A stretch of DNA of 64,000 bases from Pyrocephalus nanus (GCA_038380795.1 CM076268.1:4891001-4955000); one strand, 5' to 3'. Positions 1-12,476 are shown, counted from the first letter of the stretch. The notes: a model not told the origin generated them from the letters alone. A program made the numbers and translations.

Positions 1-2382
1 TTTGAAACTTATAACTTGTGCTTTTCATCTGTGTTTTTTTTTTTAAATGATATTTTTCAGAGTGTGGGGTTTTTATCAGTCTTTAAATTTGTCTTTGCTC
101 TTTCTGTAGTAGATCTGCTGATTTAGAAACATGAAATAGCAGTAAAACTGGTATTCTGCCTTTTCTTCATTTAGAAATCATACTTTGCTTTTATTTTTTT
201 TTTTAATTTTATAAACTAATAAAGCTTCTTCTGTTTTCTGGTCCAGACAAAGCCAAGTTGACAGGACACAGAGACAGGCTTAGTGGGGTTTTAGAGTCCT
301 AAAGATCATGACACAAAAATCTTGTTTTGTCTTTAATTACCCCAAAAATGGATTATTTAATTTATTCCAAATTCTGGCCTTTTAAATCTTTTCCTCTTGG
401 GCATGTTGTACAAGCTAAACTGACTTTCCTGGACCATTGATCATCTTCCATCAATACATGGATCTCAATATAATTCGTGAATAATTTTATATTAAAAAAC
501 ACTTGTTATATTAATTCCATGCTACTTCTTCCACCTGTCTGTGATCCCACTGAGAAATGCTTGGCAGCATTAACTGCCTTTTATTTTGCTCTGATTTGAG
601 TTTCCAAGGTGCTCTCTCAGTCTCTGGTTGATGTTTGACTGTCTGAAGTCACCTATATTTTCAAATATAGCAAAGAAGTCCTGGGAGTTTGAGCCACAAC
701 TTGGATTTATTGTTTTTTTTTGGGATGTGATCTTATAAAAACACATATTATTGACAAAACTTTCTCCTCCTTGCCTTGGAAGTGTTTTGCTCCCTTGGGA
801 TCTGAGGGTTCTCCCACTCTGGGGTGATGATATTTTGGGTTTGATTCTGCAATTTGACAAATTTTAACGCTTGTTTTGAAATATTGAATTATAATAACAA
901 TGGGTAAAACATCAAGGAGTTCTTACCAGTAATTTAAGAGATTGAAAACTAATGTCTTTGACTTGCACAAATTAGTTTTGTGAGAATTAGCTGTGCTATT
1001 TATAGCTTCTACTTTTACAAGCTTTTAGACCTGAGTTTAATAATTAGCATGCATTTTTCCTAAATTTTTTTTTTTTAAAAATCTACTTCAATCCTTTTAA
1101 AATGGATTAAAAAGAAAACAAAACCCAACGCACACAATGTATTCAGGATTTTTAATGTTGAAAATTGCCTCCTGTCCCTGCTTGAACAGCCTGTACCTCC
1201 AAGCTTTTGAGTTACCTGAATTCCTCTGTGAAGTCACACCTGAGTCTTCAAATATAAATGAATATAATGTTATGAATAATTAAACACATTTCAAGTCTCA
1301 GTCTGATTTTTTCAGAGTGGTCACATGAACTTGTGAAAATTCTGTTCGTTTTCCCAGCTATTTAAGAACAGTTTAAGGAGCTGCTAAAAAATGATCATTT
1401 TGAAATAGAATCAAGGCATAACCCTAAATAGTTTAGAAGGGGTTTGCTGAGTTGCCAACAGAGTTTAAAGTCAGTCTGCTCTCAGTCCTTGCTCTCTTCT
1501 CTTCCAGTGTTTGTCTGCAGCTGCCTCTAATGAACTATTAAAGGTTTCTGTGTTATTTAGAGGCCAGTTAATTCTGGGTTTTGCCCAGTCTTTGTCCATT
1601 CTGAGTGTCCTTTGCCTTTTAACTTTCTGTCTCGGGAAATGAAATTTCACTCAGATTAAAACTTATCTTTCATAACTTCTTGTATTTTAAAGGTATTTGC
1701 AGGAAGAGAAGTGAGCATGCAAAGAGTAGTGCTGTGTCTCCAAGACACAATGAGTATTTTTCTCCTGCATTTCAAATGCCTGCATTGTAAAAATTCTTCA
1801 ATTAATTAAAATACCTAAAATTGTACGGGCTGTAAGGATTTGCTAAAAGCCTGTTTCCAGAGGAAAGAAGGAAAGTGAGCACAAGGAGATGCATCTCTGT
1901 TACACAGGCAGATACAGGCAGGACAAGGGGGGATGGTCTTAAACTAACAATGGAGAGATTTAGATGAGATATTAGGAAGAAATTCTTCCCTCTGAGGGTG
2001 GTGAGGGGCTGGAATAGAATTCCCAGAGAAGCTGTGGCTGCCCCATCCCTGGAAGTGTCCAAGGCCAGGCTGGACAGGGCTTGGGGCAACCTGGGCTAGT
2101 GGAAGGTGTCCCTGCCCATGGCTGGGGGTGGAATGAGATGATCTTTAAGGTTCCTTCCAACCCAAACTGTTTCATGAGTCATTAAAATCATTACAGTTGG
2201 ATAGGACATTTTCCATCAAATAGCTTTGGACTAATGATAACAAGAACAATAATAATAATTCTTATCCATACAGGAATATAAATCCCAACCTAACAGCTGT
2301 ATTTGGCTATTCTACGTCCCTGTTATTCCACTTTTACCATTTTCATCCCAGTTTATGCCATGCAAACGTGTTTTCCTTGCAG
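1..2382 (+). other. PTPRE: PTPRE intron (partial), no exon seen
   Basis: This stretch lies upstream of the first recognisable PTPRE exon and is read as intron. It is AT-rich with several T runs. I looked for the preceding phosphatase-domain exon, which should end in the codons for His-Cys and a split Ser, and found none. The only structured element is a CR1 fragment near 1905-2180, listed separately. The short open frames here are shadows or translations of that CR1. Confidence 0.6.
1905..2180 (+). repeat. CR1 LINE 3' fragment
   Basis: The segment carries the standard CR1 3' tail text: an 'AGAAGCTGTGGCTGCCCC' block, then 'AAGTGTCCAAGGCCAGG', then 'CCTTCCAACCCAAAC'. It is 5' truncated, as CR1 copies usually are, and its terminal octamer is degraded to GTTTCATGAG. 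It lies in a PTPRE intron in the sense orientation. Confidence 0.9.
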
Positions 2383-2518
2383 TGCTGGTGCAGGGAGAAC
2401 AGGGACCTTCATAGCACTGAGCAACATCCTGGAAAGAGTGAAGGCTGAAGGGCTCCTGGATGTGTTTCAAGCTGTGAAGAGCTTAAGACTGCAAAGGCCA
2501 CACATGGTGCAAACATTG
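2383..2518 (+). CDS. PTPRE: PTPRE penultimate coding exon (second phosphatase domain)
   Basis: This 136-bp exon follows a TTGCAG acceptor and ends at a GTAAGA donor. It enters in phase 2, completing a split serine codon, and leaves in phase 0. It encodes [20 protein letters not shown] and continues to a [12 protein letters not shown] end. This is the P-loop and following helix of a tandem receptor tyrosine phosphatase D2 domain, and the catalytic-position Cys lies in the exon before. An exon of this size at this place is typical of receptor PTP genes. PTPRE is preferred over PTPRA because the downstream exon reads [13 protein letters not shown], as I recall for epsilon, and because MKI67 lies next door. 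PTPRE dephosphorylates phosphotyrosine at the plasma membrane or in the cytoplasm depending on isoform; D2 is mainly regulatory. Confidence 0.92.
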
Positions 2519-2611
2519 GTAAGATGTTTAACAACCCAGATATCTGTTTGTAAATATTCTTGGGGGAGTAGAACAAAGGGGGTTTTCTTGCAGGTCGCTA
2601 TAAATTATGCA

Positions 2612-2632
2612 TGATGTGTGTGTGTGTGTGTA
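2612..2632 (+). repeat. Short (TG)n microsatellite
   Basis: An alternating TG run of about nine units lies shortly downstream of the PTPRE exon donor, inside the intron. Confidence 0.85.
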
Positions 2633-2867
2633 CAAGGTATTATCAGATATCTGGGCTTTTACAGGGTTTTTTTTATAGCATTTCTGAAAATACAACTTTT
2701 CTAAATGTTCTGTGTCTTCTAGGAACTTCAGGCAGTTAAACCAAAATTTTTAGTGCTGCAGATGATAAAACATATAATTAAATAAAAGTCTTTTAAGCTA
2801 TTTATCAGTTGTTCTTTCTTACCTTAATGTGTTTGATTATAAATTGGCTCCAAGTTGATCAGTGGAA

Positions 2868-3045
2868 GGCAGAAACACAGAATCATGGAATGGTTTGGGT
2901 TGGAAGGGACCTTTGGAATTATCCATTTTCATTCACTTGCCATAGGCAGGGACACTTTCCACTAGCCCAGGTTGCTCCAAGCCCTGTCCAACCTGGCCTT
3001 GAACACTCCAGGGATGGGGAGTCCCTGGAAATGTCTCAGACTTGT
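2868..3045 (-). repeat. CR1 LINE 3' fragment, antisense to PTPRE
   Basis: The plus strand reads as the reverse complement of a CR1 tail: ACAGAATCATGGAATGG, then GGTTTGGGTTGGAAGGGACC, then the reversed AAGGCCAGGTTGGACAGGG block. It is 5' truncated and lies in the last PTPRE intron. Confidence 0.92.
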
Positions 3046-3597
3046 TTAAAATCTCTTTAAAGTCTTCCTATAAGTCATCTATAACTAATATATGAAGCCT
3101 AACTCAGATACTTTTCCCTATTGAATAAACATTAAAAAGTTTTTTCAAGATTTTTAGGTTTTAAATGTATAAAAATACTGATATTTTGTATTTGCATGGC
3201 AGGTTTCATTCAGCACTTTGAAACTTCTTTATAAACAGTTATCTCAAACCCCCTTTTCCAGCTGGATGCTTTCTCTGTCCTTCCAGATGGGAAGAAAGGG
3301 GAATTCAATTATCCACATTCATGCCGAGATGGGGATAAAATGCTTTTTTTGGGGTCTGGCTCTGGGATTTAATAATGTCAGTTGAGGGTAGAATTGCCAC
3401 AGATATTCCCAGCTGAGCCTGGGAGGGCTCCTGCTGAACTCAGCTTTCCAGCATGAGGGAATTCAGATGCCAGTTCTGTTTGTTATCAGTGTTGTTGCAG
3501 AGTTTGTAATCCAGCAAATCATGTTGAAGGCATATCAGTGTGCCTGGTAAAACCAGGATGTGTCCCTCTTTAGGATGGAGAGGGCCAACCAGCTGGA

Positions 3598-3995
3598 TAA
3601 CAGACAGGCTGGGAGAGCTGGGAGTGTTCACCTGGAGAAGAGAAGGCTCCAGGGAGACCTGAGAGCCCCTTCCAGGGCCTGAAGGGGCTCCATGAGAGCA
3701 GGACGTGAGCTTGGAGGGACAGGACAAGGGGGAATGGCTTCCCACTGCCAGAGGGCAGGGTTGGATGGGAAGTTGGGAAAGAATTGTTGGGTGTGAGGGT
3801 GGGCAGGCTCTGGCACAGGTTGCCCAAAGAAGCTGTGGCTGCCCCATCCCTGGAAGTGTCCAAGGCCAGGTTGGACAGGGCTTGGAGCAGCCTGGGAGAG
3901 TGGAAGGTGTCCCTGCCCAGGGCATGGGGTGGGACTGGATGAACTTTAAGGTCCCTTCCAAACCATTCCAGGATTCTGATTCCATGATTCTCCAT
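3598..3995 (+). repeat. CR1 LINE 3' fragment (about 400 bp)
   Basis: One of the longer CR1 tails in the window. It runs from the GGCTGGGAGAGCTGGGAGTG block through CACCTGGAGAAGAGAAGGCT and the AAGCTGTGGCTGCCCC block, to a TTCCATGATTC end. It lies in the last PTPRE intron, sense orientation. The open frames on both strands across it are CR1 translations and are not genes. Confidence 0.95.
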
Positions 3996-4349
3996 GGGGA
4001 ATGCTCAAGAGGAGTGTCCTGCTGTAACAGTGATAGCAGGGACTGTGAGCTGCTGGATTTGAATGAGAACCAGGTCTAAGAATGGATTCAGTTTAAGGAG
4101 CATCACCTAGAAAGCTTAAAGAATTCATTTTAACTGAAGAGCATCATCCTGTATTTGACAAAAAAAGCAAGATAATATATTTTTTTTAATTTAAAATAAT
4201 AAATACATAAATAGAAATCACAACAGACCAGTCCTCAGCTACTGGTCCCAGCTAGAATATATTACATTTATGACTGGGATTTGCAGAAGTCTGAATGTAA
4301 TTAGACACACAATCCAAGCAAATTTTGATGTGTTTTTCTTGTTTTTCAG

Positions 4350-4424
4350 GAACAGTATGAATTCTGCTACAGAGTGGTACAAGATTTCATCGACATCTTT
4401 TCTGATTATGCTAATTTTAAATGA
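4350..4424 (+). CDS. PTPRE: PTPRE terminal coding exon with stop
   Basis: The acceptor is TTTTTCAG at 4342-4349. The exon begins in phase 0, exactly matching the phase of the preceding exon. It encodes 24 residues, starting [13 protein letters not shown] and ending SDYANFK, then TGA at 4422-4424. This is the characteristic C-terminus of the PTPRA/PTPRE pair, with Phe-Ile-Asp-Ile favouring PTPRE. The tyrosine in the SDYANFK tail is the likely counterpart of the C-terminal phosphotyrosine that recruits Grb2 in these phosphatases (family knowledge; not shown here). Confidence 0.93.
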   Translation, partial: EQYEFCYRVVQDFIDIFSDYANFK

Positions 4425-6075
4425 GAATTCTGCCTTATTTTTTAATTTGTCTGTACAAAGAGTTGTATATTCTGTTAATTTATTCCATGTCATTTTGGTT
4501 GTTGAGTTTACTGTAAATACAATGTTGTGTTTGCTCTTAAAGTTGCATTTGCTGTACAGAGTTCTTTCTTAAATATAAATATCTTCTAAAGGGAAGTATG
4601 ATGTTCCTATATTGTATAGATCTGTAAGATGGGATAGAAATCTTTATTCTGAATAACAGTAAATTAATTCCTTAGGGTCTGTTTCTTGAGTTTTGCCACT
4701 TATAAATATTTATCAATAATGTTATCACCCAATTCTTGAAGTTTTTGACAGGTGATTTACACTTTATACTAAAATGCCAGTTGTGGTACCTATGTTTAAA
4801 CATGTTTTGGCCATAAATTTCTCTTCACCATGGAAATAGTTATTTATTTTTAAAGGCTGTTTTTAAGAGCCTCTAGGTTGATGGCAGTTTGATTTTGAGT
4901 CTTGCTGTCCATAAAGTATAAACACAGATTTGAATTTTTGAGTTATTATACCTTTAAAAGTCAAGTTATTTTGTTCTTTCCTAAGTTTCACATTTCTGAA
5001 TGGATTTAAAAAGACAATAATGTGAGTTTACCACTGTTTTGAGAATATTTGACATATGTGAAGAGTTTATTTTGCAGCACCTGAACTTGTCCACTCAAAG
5101 AGCAAGGCCAGAAATGGAGTTAAAGCTTCTCTTTTTCTATTTACAGAATTTCCCACTTCTTTTAGCCAAGGCAAAAGAGAGAAACTCTTATTGCTTGATG
5201 TGATTAAGAATATTGGTAAAAATTTGAGAAAATATTTAACTGATAGTTTATTGTCAGAAACATTTGGTGTTGAAGCAAAAAGCTCCTCACAGTTCTTACC
5301 CTCCCATATATGTTATCAAAAAAGGAATGTTTTGTTTCTCTAAAGGGGGTGTGTGATTGTGTACAGAGGTATATTTTTAATGGAAGTACTACTGATAATA
5401 GAATTGGTGAAATAACATTTCAAAGTCTTTATTAGAGCCCTGAACAGGAGGTTTGGGGGTTAGAAAATCCAAAAATCACAGAGCATCTGAATGTTGAACA
5501 ATTCAGAAGTGGATCTTTTCCACTCTTTCCGAGGCACCTATGACTTAATGAGCACAAAGGAGGTGAATCTGTACTTTAATTACATAATTAATATGCAATT
5601 CTGTTTCGTCCAGTTGGGCTTTTTTGATGCAAACATAAAAAGTATTTAAAATAAGCAGCTTCCACTGAGCACTTCCCTGCTGCTCTTGCACTGTATTATC
5701 CCATTTCTGATATAAATCACATTGTACCAATGCCAGGGAACGGGAAGGTGTCCACACCTCTCCTTCCTTGTCATGCTGGATGGAAAAGCTGCAGGTTAGG
5801 AATTCCTAAGCTATTCCCACACTGCTTCTTGTCTTCCCATCGATGCACTTCTGTATTTATTTGTACAGTGAATTATGCACTTAAAAAAGAAAAAAAAAAG
5901 AGATTGTTGAAAGACTAAACCTTTGTTGTGAGTCTCTATGAGAAGATACACTCAAGCCACAGTGTTGAGTAATGGAAATGAGCTCTGAGGAAGTTACCAT
6001 TTACTACTGCATGCTGAAATTCCATCAAAATTTACAAAAGCCATCAAATAAATTCAGTGTGGACACAGTGGGGGT
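4425..6075 (+). other. PTPRE: Probable PTPRE 3' UTR
   Basis: AT-rich single-copy sequence follows the stop codon with no recognised repeat and no coding frame of substance. The first canonical AATAAA after the stop is at 6047-6052, followed by a GT-rich stretch. The UTR is therefore drawn to about 6075. Its true end cannot be fixed without transcript data, and longer or shorter forms are possible. Confidence 0.5.
6047..6052 (+). promoter_or_regulatory. PTPRE: Candidate PTPRE poly(A) signal AATAAA
   Basis: This is the first canonical hexamer downstream of the PTPRE stop. A G/T-rich segment with GTGTGG and TTGTTTGT lies 5 to 45 bp beyond it, as expected for a downstream element. Confidence 0.45.
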
Positions 6076-7869
6076 CTCAGAACGGTTGTTTGTAGCACAG
6101 GGAGACTCAGAGAGGTTAAACAAGGACGGAGAATAATGCAAAGAAACTCCCACTTTCTGATCCTGATGTCAGGATCTTTCCAGGCATTTAGTTTGGATAA
6201 TAATTTCTCTGTTGGGTGGATTTTGGGGTCCCTTGAGTAAAAACTCGGATTGGAAGTGGCCTCAGTGCAACAGTGATGTCATTGGGGTCTCACAGCACAA
6301 CTCCAGCTGCCCACAGGGTTTGCTGCAAGGGCACTCTGTGGTTACAACCAGTTGAAGGATGGAGTTAAGCTGAAACATTAAATACTCAGTGGGCACTCAG
6401 ATTTTAGTTGATAGCTGCATTCAGGTTTCTAGGAGGAGAGAGAAATACCTAAAATGTATTTCAGGAGTCACAACTAAAGCTCCATAATGAGGTTCTTTTT
6501 ATCATTTGGAAAGCTTTGCTTCCCAGTCCTTGTGTCCAGCCTGATCCCTGGGGAGCTGTGTCCTGGTGGGAGATGAATTTTCCTTTCAATTCCCTTACAT
6601 TGCATGGAATGGCTTTCAAAGGCCAGATAGTTGGATTGGAAGTTGTACATTCTGATCTGTCTGTGGTTTTGGTCACTGTGTGACTTGACTGTTGATGTGT
6701 TCAGATTGGTTCCAGTTCACCTCAGCATTTAAGCTTTACAACATCTTTATTCCATAATCCGTGGGGGTTCCATGGGTTCCATGTTCCCAGAGCAATCCCT
6801 TAAGTGCTTTGCTGAATTGGGCCTTAATGAAGAATGCATATTGTAATTACAGTGTTTTTTAGGCTATTTTTATGTATCAGTTTTTTAAACTTTTCAAACA
6901 AGCCTGACCACCCATGTTCAGTATTTTGAAATGTTTTCCTTTCCCTCATCCCATTTTTCCATGTAAAGTTATGGAAACTTTTCTGTATAACCAAAATGTA
7001 TTTAATTCGTCAAATCTTTATAATATATGGATGTATTATACAGTTTCAGCTCTTATTATTTCCTTTTATTACATTTCTAATTTGATCTTGTTGTGTTTTT
7101 AATGCCGGTGAATGTTGCTGAATTATTTGTACATGCAAATCACAGGATCTAATACATTCTGATGCAAGAACAAAGCTTCCTTTTTATTCTCAAACTGCTT
7201 TACTTCCTTTAAATCTTTGATTTTCATTCCTGTGCTGTGGGTTCATTTGAATTAAGTATTGTAAAAGAGTTGAAATCCATTATCTAGATAAGTATTCTCA
7301 GTGCTTATCTGCAGCTGGTTGTGGGGAATATTCTGATTCATGTTGGGGCTCAACATATAAAGTGTAGAAACTCATGGCAGCAGCTGAAATCCAGGTCTTT
7401 CCAAACTCTGTGGATAAGCAGGATCTGACAACGCAGAGCTTTGACATGTCTTTTAAATATAGTGAAATAATACAGTGATAAATTATGGTGTTATACAAAG
7501 ATTAAAAATAGTAGCTGAACTTTCAGGTAGGTTGAAAGTTCACTGTAGTTAACAGCAATTTTTAAATTCATTTCCACAAGCTTTATATTGGGCACCTTGC
7601 TAAAAATAATCAAAAAGGCCCCGCTGCTGTAACAAGGAGGAAGGTTTGACTAAACCAGGAGTAAACATGCTCAGAGATTACAATCCTGATGTCAAGCTTC
7701 ATTTGTCAAGTAGGATTTATTTCTGCTGGACCCCTTTGACCCTGTACACCAAAAACCTCCCATCTGGGAGGCACCTTTTCACTGCAGGTAATTTTAGGAT
7801 TGTCGTTTCCACAGCTGTTTGGAAGAGCTTGTACTCTGCACGTCCCTCCTGTGCACTGTTCTAACATTT

Positions 7870-8130
7870 GCAAATGAGAGGAAATGGTCTCAAATTTTGC
7901 CAGGGGAAGTTTCAGATTGGAGATCAGGGAAAATGTTTTCAGGGAAATGGTTGGAAAGCATTGGAATGGGCTACCCTGGGAATCACCATCCCTGGAAGCA
8001 TTCAGAACACGTGTGGATGTGGCACTTGAGGACATGGGTTAGTGGTGAACTTGCTGGTAGTGCTGGTTGACAGTTGGACTTGGTGATCTTGGAGGTCTTT
8101 TCCAAACTTAACAATTCTATGATTTGAATT
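7870..8130 (+). repeat. Older CR1 LINE 3' fragment
   Basis: A diverged CR1 tail: CATCCCTGGAAGCATTCAGA, then GGATGTGGCACTTGAGGACA, then GGTCTTTTCCAAACTTAACA and a terminal ATTCTATGATTTG. It differs from the GGCTTGGAGCAACCTGGG-type copies elsewhere, so it belongs to another, probably older, CR1 subfamily. Confidence 0.85.
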
Positions 8131-9159
8131 TTCCATTACATGTAAAAGCTATCAAATTTAATTTTTTGAATAATTCCAGGTGAGCTGATAAAATGTTTTG
8201 TGTGACTGGATCAGGTACTTTTAGCAGCTCTCAAGATGCACAGCTTGAAGTTAACTCGGTGTGAGGACAGACAGATGTCTTGGGGTGGTTTCAGAAAATA
8301 GAAGAATCTCAATTATTAAACAGTTATTAATTAAAAATTTTTAATAGAAATAAAAATTGATAATTGTAATTATTGATTACTACAGCTCTGCACAGTTTCT
8401 ACAGTGAACATATGGATGTTCTTATACTGCACTGGTGGTAAAGTGTTTTGTTTTGGGTTTTTTATTTCTAAACATTACAAAGAAATAGGATAAAGACCTT
8501 GTATTTCTTTGTCTTGTCATAAAGATGGTTTTAGAGACTCAGATTTTAGGAAAAAAAGCACACTTGAATTATAAATTGTTCATGAAATATATTTATTTCA
8601 GTGGGTTATTTAAACAATATAAACTAAGGCATATCAAAGACATGTTTGTTCTGTTTAGGGCATATATATCAAGTCCAAGCAATGCTTTGCCTAATAGAGA
8701 AATTATTCAGTGCAGAAATTGTTCAATTGAGAATTTTTCAAGCAATTGAACTTCACTGTGAGTGTTCTTCATCTGAGGTATTAAAGGATTAGGCTGTAAT
8801 TTAGATCCTTTCATAAGAGCTTTGTTCTAATGACTTTTATATATTCTCTGTGCTACTTTGCACAGAGTAGGGGAATTACTGAGTTATTAATCGAGTTATG
8901 TCTTTGCCAGGGAAGTTCTTTCCATAAATAATCATTTTCTTCTTTCACCTGTTTCCATTGCATGAAAAACTGTTCCAGTGTTTCCCTGAATGTCACACTC
9001 AAACTATCCATGAACTTTGAACAAAAGATCTAAGCTGTGACTTCTTTCCAGTCGGGTGGACGAAAAGAAAGGAAAACTCTCCCAATCAGGAAGATCTTGA
9101 GAAGGAATTATTGAGCTCAGTATTTTCTAGTTGAGATTTCGATAGTAACCTTGTCCTCT

Positions 9160-9485
9160 CAAAACCTGAAGGGAGCATGACAGGAAAGATGGAGAGAGAC
9201 CATTTACAGGAGCCTGGAGGGATGGGACAGGGTGGAATGGCTTCAAAGTGTCAGAGGGCAGGGTTGGATGGGAAGTTGGGAAAGAATTGTTGGGTGTGAG
9301 GCTGGGGAGGCCCTGGCACAGGTTGCCCAGAGAAGCTGTGGCTGCCCCTGGATCCCTGGAAGTGTCCAAGGCCAGGTTGGAGGGGGCTTGAAGTAACCTG
9401 GGCTAGTGGAAGGTGTCCCTGACCGTGGCAGAGGGTGAGACTTAAAGTCCCCTCCAACCCAAACCCTTCTTTGGTTCTGTGATTT
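9160..9485 (+). repeat. CR1 LINE 3' fragment
   Basis: Contains the AGAAGCTGTGGCTGCCCC block, AAGTGTCCAAGGCCAGG and a CCTCCAACCCAAACCC end, with a degraded terminal octamer (GGTTCTGTGATTT). Confidence 0.92.
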
Positions 9486-9794
9486 GTGGATCAAGTAGAA
9501 GTTGTTTCCAAGGAAGCAGCACCTGGAATAGCTTTCTTCCCTTGTTTGTAAATACTCATGTGAAGTGTGTACTCTGTACTTTAATAGAGATTGATTTAAT
9601 TTGCTGAGTCCAGTGGAGTCTTTCCTTGGTCCTAAAAACCAAGTGTACAAATTGCTGACTCAGATATGCAAAAGGACTGACTGGGTGATGCAAAATCCCT
9701 CTTAAGGTCGCCCTTAGGATTAAAATTGATCTACTGAAGTCGATAGCAAAACTCCCTGGATTTACTGAGTAAGAATTTTCTTCCCAGATCAGGC

Positions 9795-9880
9795 ACATGG
9801 TGGGATTCTTGGGGTTGTCCTGTGCAGGGCCAGGAGTTGGACTGGATTACCCTTGTGGGTAATTTTGTAATCCTTCGGAA
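9795..9880 (+). repeat. Short CR1 tail remnant
   Basis: The text GCAGGGCCAGGAGTTGGACT followed by GATTACCCTTGTGGGT resembles the last about 80 bp of an old CR1 subfamily. The match is short and diverged. Confidence 0.55.
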
Positions 9881-11739
9881 TTGGCAAGTCTTACACGCTC
9901 CCAGAACACTTCCAGTCCCAGGTATGGACTGCAGAGCATTAGTTTACATTTAAAAACTGACATAATTTCACGGTGTCATTGTGTCATTTGCTTCCCAGCC
10001 ATCTTTCCTGGCTTTGGAACCTTTCTCTGCCTGTTGAAAAGCTGCTTTTCAAGATGCACTTGGATTATTGGAAATAGAGATTTTATTTAAAAATATTGGT
10101 GCTTCCTATAACGATCTTTCTCAGTTTCTTTCCTGTAGTAGTTTATTATGTTCTTTCACCATTTTAAAGCAAAATGTAATCTTTCAAAGTATTTCTTAAA
10201 TGTGGGTAGAAACCATTTTGGAAAATATATCCTATTTGTTCATTAAATTATGCAGATTCTTCCCACAATGAGGTTCTATGCATGAATACAAGCACTCCAA
10301 AATCTTGTGTGCAGTAATGTGTCAGTGCCATAAACTCTTATTTTAAGAGAGGAAATGTACTGCAAAACTTTAAATTTTCAGGCGTTCATCACACTGTAAC
10401 TCCTCATCTCCAGATTTGCCTGAATATCTATTTATTTAATACCTTATAAAAGCCCTAATTTAGTAAAAGCTTTAATTGGAGCTTCTGCTTTTTAGTTATA
10501 AAATAGTGGTGTTACAAATCTGTGAGAAATAAACTTCATTTAGGCCTTCCAAACCACCGGTTCAGACACTTGAACAAACCAGAATCTTCACAGGAGGAAT
10601 TAAGATGTTGATTTTAAAGGAGATTCAAGCACTGAGTTAAAATAAACTGTCTTTTCTCCCCATTTTTTGACAGTTGGCAATTTTACTTCATCGTGGATTC
10701 AGATGTATTTGTCAGCTTGTGCTCCTCCTAAATTAATTGTTCCCAAATTAACCCTACAGCAAATTTAAACCTTGAAGAAAATGCCTTTTATTTTTCTCCT
10801 CCTGTAAATCTACTTTTTCAAATATTTGTACATGTACTATTTCAGAGAGACAGATTTAAAGTCAGGCTTAAAACCTGTATTATAATTTGTGTTTCCCTCT
10901 AAGTAGTGCTGTGTTTGCAGGGACATTTCTCCCAAAGGCAGTGACAGTAAGTGCAATAATAAACCACTGTAAATCATGTCAGAATATACAATTACTGGCT
11001 TTGGGGAGATTTTTTTATTTATTCATTTTGTTTGATCGCATGTGGGCTGGGAGAGACTGTAATAAATTCAGCTTTCAAAGAGTTTTGTTGGTATAAACTG
11101 TTTGGTTTAGATACAACATTCAGGAATAACTGCACTTGTAAAGACCCCCAGGAAGGATCTGACTTTAATAACTGTGTCTTAGCAATTATACCCAATTAAT
11201 TATCCAATAGAAACCTGATTTTGTAATGTCTTATATCTAAATTAAAGGTTGTCCAGTAGAATAAAGCTATAGTGGAAAGCTAAAATAATAGTAGATTATT
11301 ATTGTTATTATTAATATATCCTGACTTAATGTGCTGAACTAAATTAAAACCCCACCTAAGTTTATAAAATCAACTTCCAAGTAATTTGAGGGAAAAAATA
11401 ACATATAAAAGGTTTCTTATATCTGACTCTGTCCCAACCAAAGTACTCTAAAGCCATCACACCACATAAAATAGTCTTTGAGGCAAGCTAGATAATGAAA
11501 TAAAATAGTAGTAATATCAAAAGTTCTGCTTTGGGAAACATCTGGGTAGGGGAATTTTATCCCCTGAAGCACAAAAGGCTGGACGACCTTTTCCCCCCCT
11601 GTATCTCTTTCCCTTTACACATGCACAGAACTTTAAGTTGGAATTAAGGTCACCAGATGCCATATCTCAATAATGTATAGTTTTATTATTGTTACTGGTT
11701 TTTTATTGTTATTATTACTGTTGTTATTGTCATTACAGA

Positions 11740-12360
11740 TTGGAGTATGGGCACAGGCAGAAGTACAGGCACAGGTGCAGATACAGGTACAGGTTTAGGT
11801 TCAGGTGTGGGCAGAGGTTCAGATACAGGTGAACCTACAAACACAGGTTTAGGCTTAGGTTCAGATTCAGGTTCAGGAACAGGCACAAGCAGAGATGCAG
11901 GTACCTGTGTGAGCACAGGTTCAGGTAAAATACAGCTACAGGTACAAGCACAGGTTCAGGTACAGGCATAGGTATGGGCACAGATAGAGGTACAGGTACA
12001 GATTTAAATTAAGGTACAAGTACAGGCACAGGCAAAGGTGCAGGTTCAGATACAGGTACTGATATAGGTACAGGTTCAGGTAGAGGAACGTGTTTCAGTT
12101 ACAAGTTTAGGTACAGGGAGAGGCACAGGTTCATGTACAAGCACAGATACAGGTACTAATACAGGTACAGGTTGGTGCAGAGGCACGGGGGCAAGCACAG
12201 GTTCAGATTCAAGTACAGGTTTATGTACAGTACAGGCCCAGGTAGAAGCACATGGTCGGGTATAGGTACAGATTGAGGTTCAGGCGCAGGTACAAGCGCA
12301 AGTTGAGGCTCGTGAACAGGCACAGGCTCAGGGACAAGCCCAGGTTTATGTTCAGGTTCA
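11740..12360. repeat. Degenerate hexamer satellite (ACAGGT-like) abutting the MKI67 promoter
   Basis: About 620 bp made almost wholly of hexamer variants of ACAGGT/TCAGGT/GCAGGT alternating with GGCACA and GGTACA. Open frames on both strands translate it as Gly-Thr-Gly-Ser and Pro-Val-Pro-Glu strings, which is the signature of a satellite rather than a protein. The array contains many CAGGTA/CAGGTG steps. It stops about 70-90 bp before the CHR and CCAAT elements of the MKI67 promoter. Confidence 0.9.
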
Positions 12361-12446
12361 TGTTCAGCTCTGCCGCTCCGGGTTCCCCTCAGCGCTGCTC
12401 CCCCCGCTCTGAGGCGGGAGCGGCTCCCGGGGGGGCGGGGCCTCCG

Positions 12447-12452
12447 TTTGAA
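12447..12452 (+). promoter_or_regulatory. MKI67: CHR-like element TTTGAA
   Basis: An exact TTTGAA hexamer inside the CpG island, 25 bp upstream of the inverted CCAAT box. CHR elements bind the MuvB core (LIN54) and give cell-cycle-dependent repression or activation. Confidence 0.4.
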
Positions 12453-12476
12453 CTCAAACCGCCTCCGCCACTCCCC

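Larger units (their letters stand above)
6076..11735. other. PTPRE-MKI67 intergenic region
   Basis: AT-rich spacer without a supported gene. It contains CR1 fragments at 7870-8130, 9160-9485 and 9795-9880, and an AT-rich segment with short TTATTA and TTATTG runs near 11290 and 11680-11735. Small open frames here show no family resemblance. Confidence 0.6.

Noticed and set aside
3440..3995. 181-codon minus-strand frame
   Set aside because: Antisense of a CR1 tail in the PTPRE intron. The same wording recurs at 9.2, 32.7, 53.0 and 57.7 kb.
2383..4424. Assignment to PTPRA instead of PTPRE
   Set aside because: The two share most of this segment, but [12 protein letters not shown] and the neighbouring MKI67 fit PTPRE better.
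11692..11971. Gly-Thr/Pro-Val repeat proteins on both strands before MKI67
   Set aside because: They are translations of the hexamer satellite. Both strands are open because the unit is a multiple of three, and there is no start context or codon signal.
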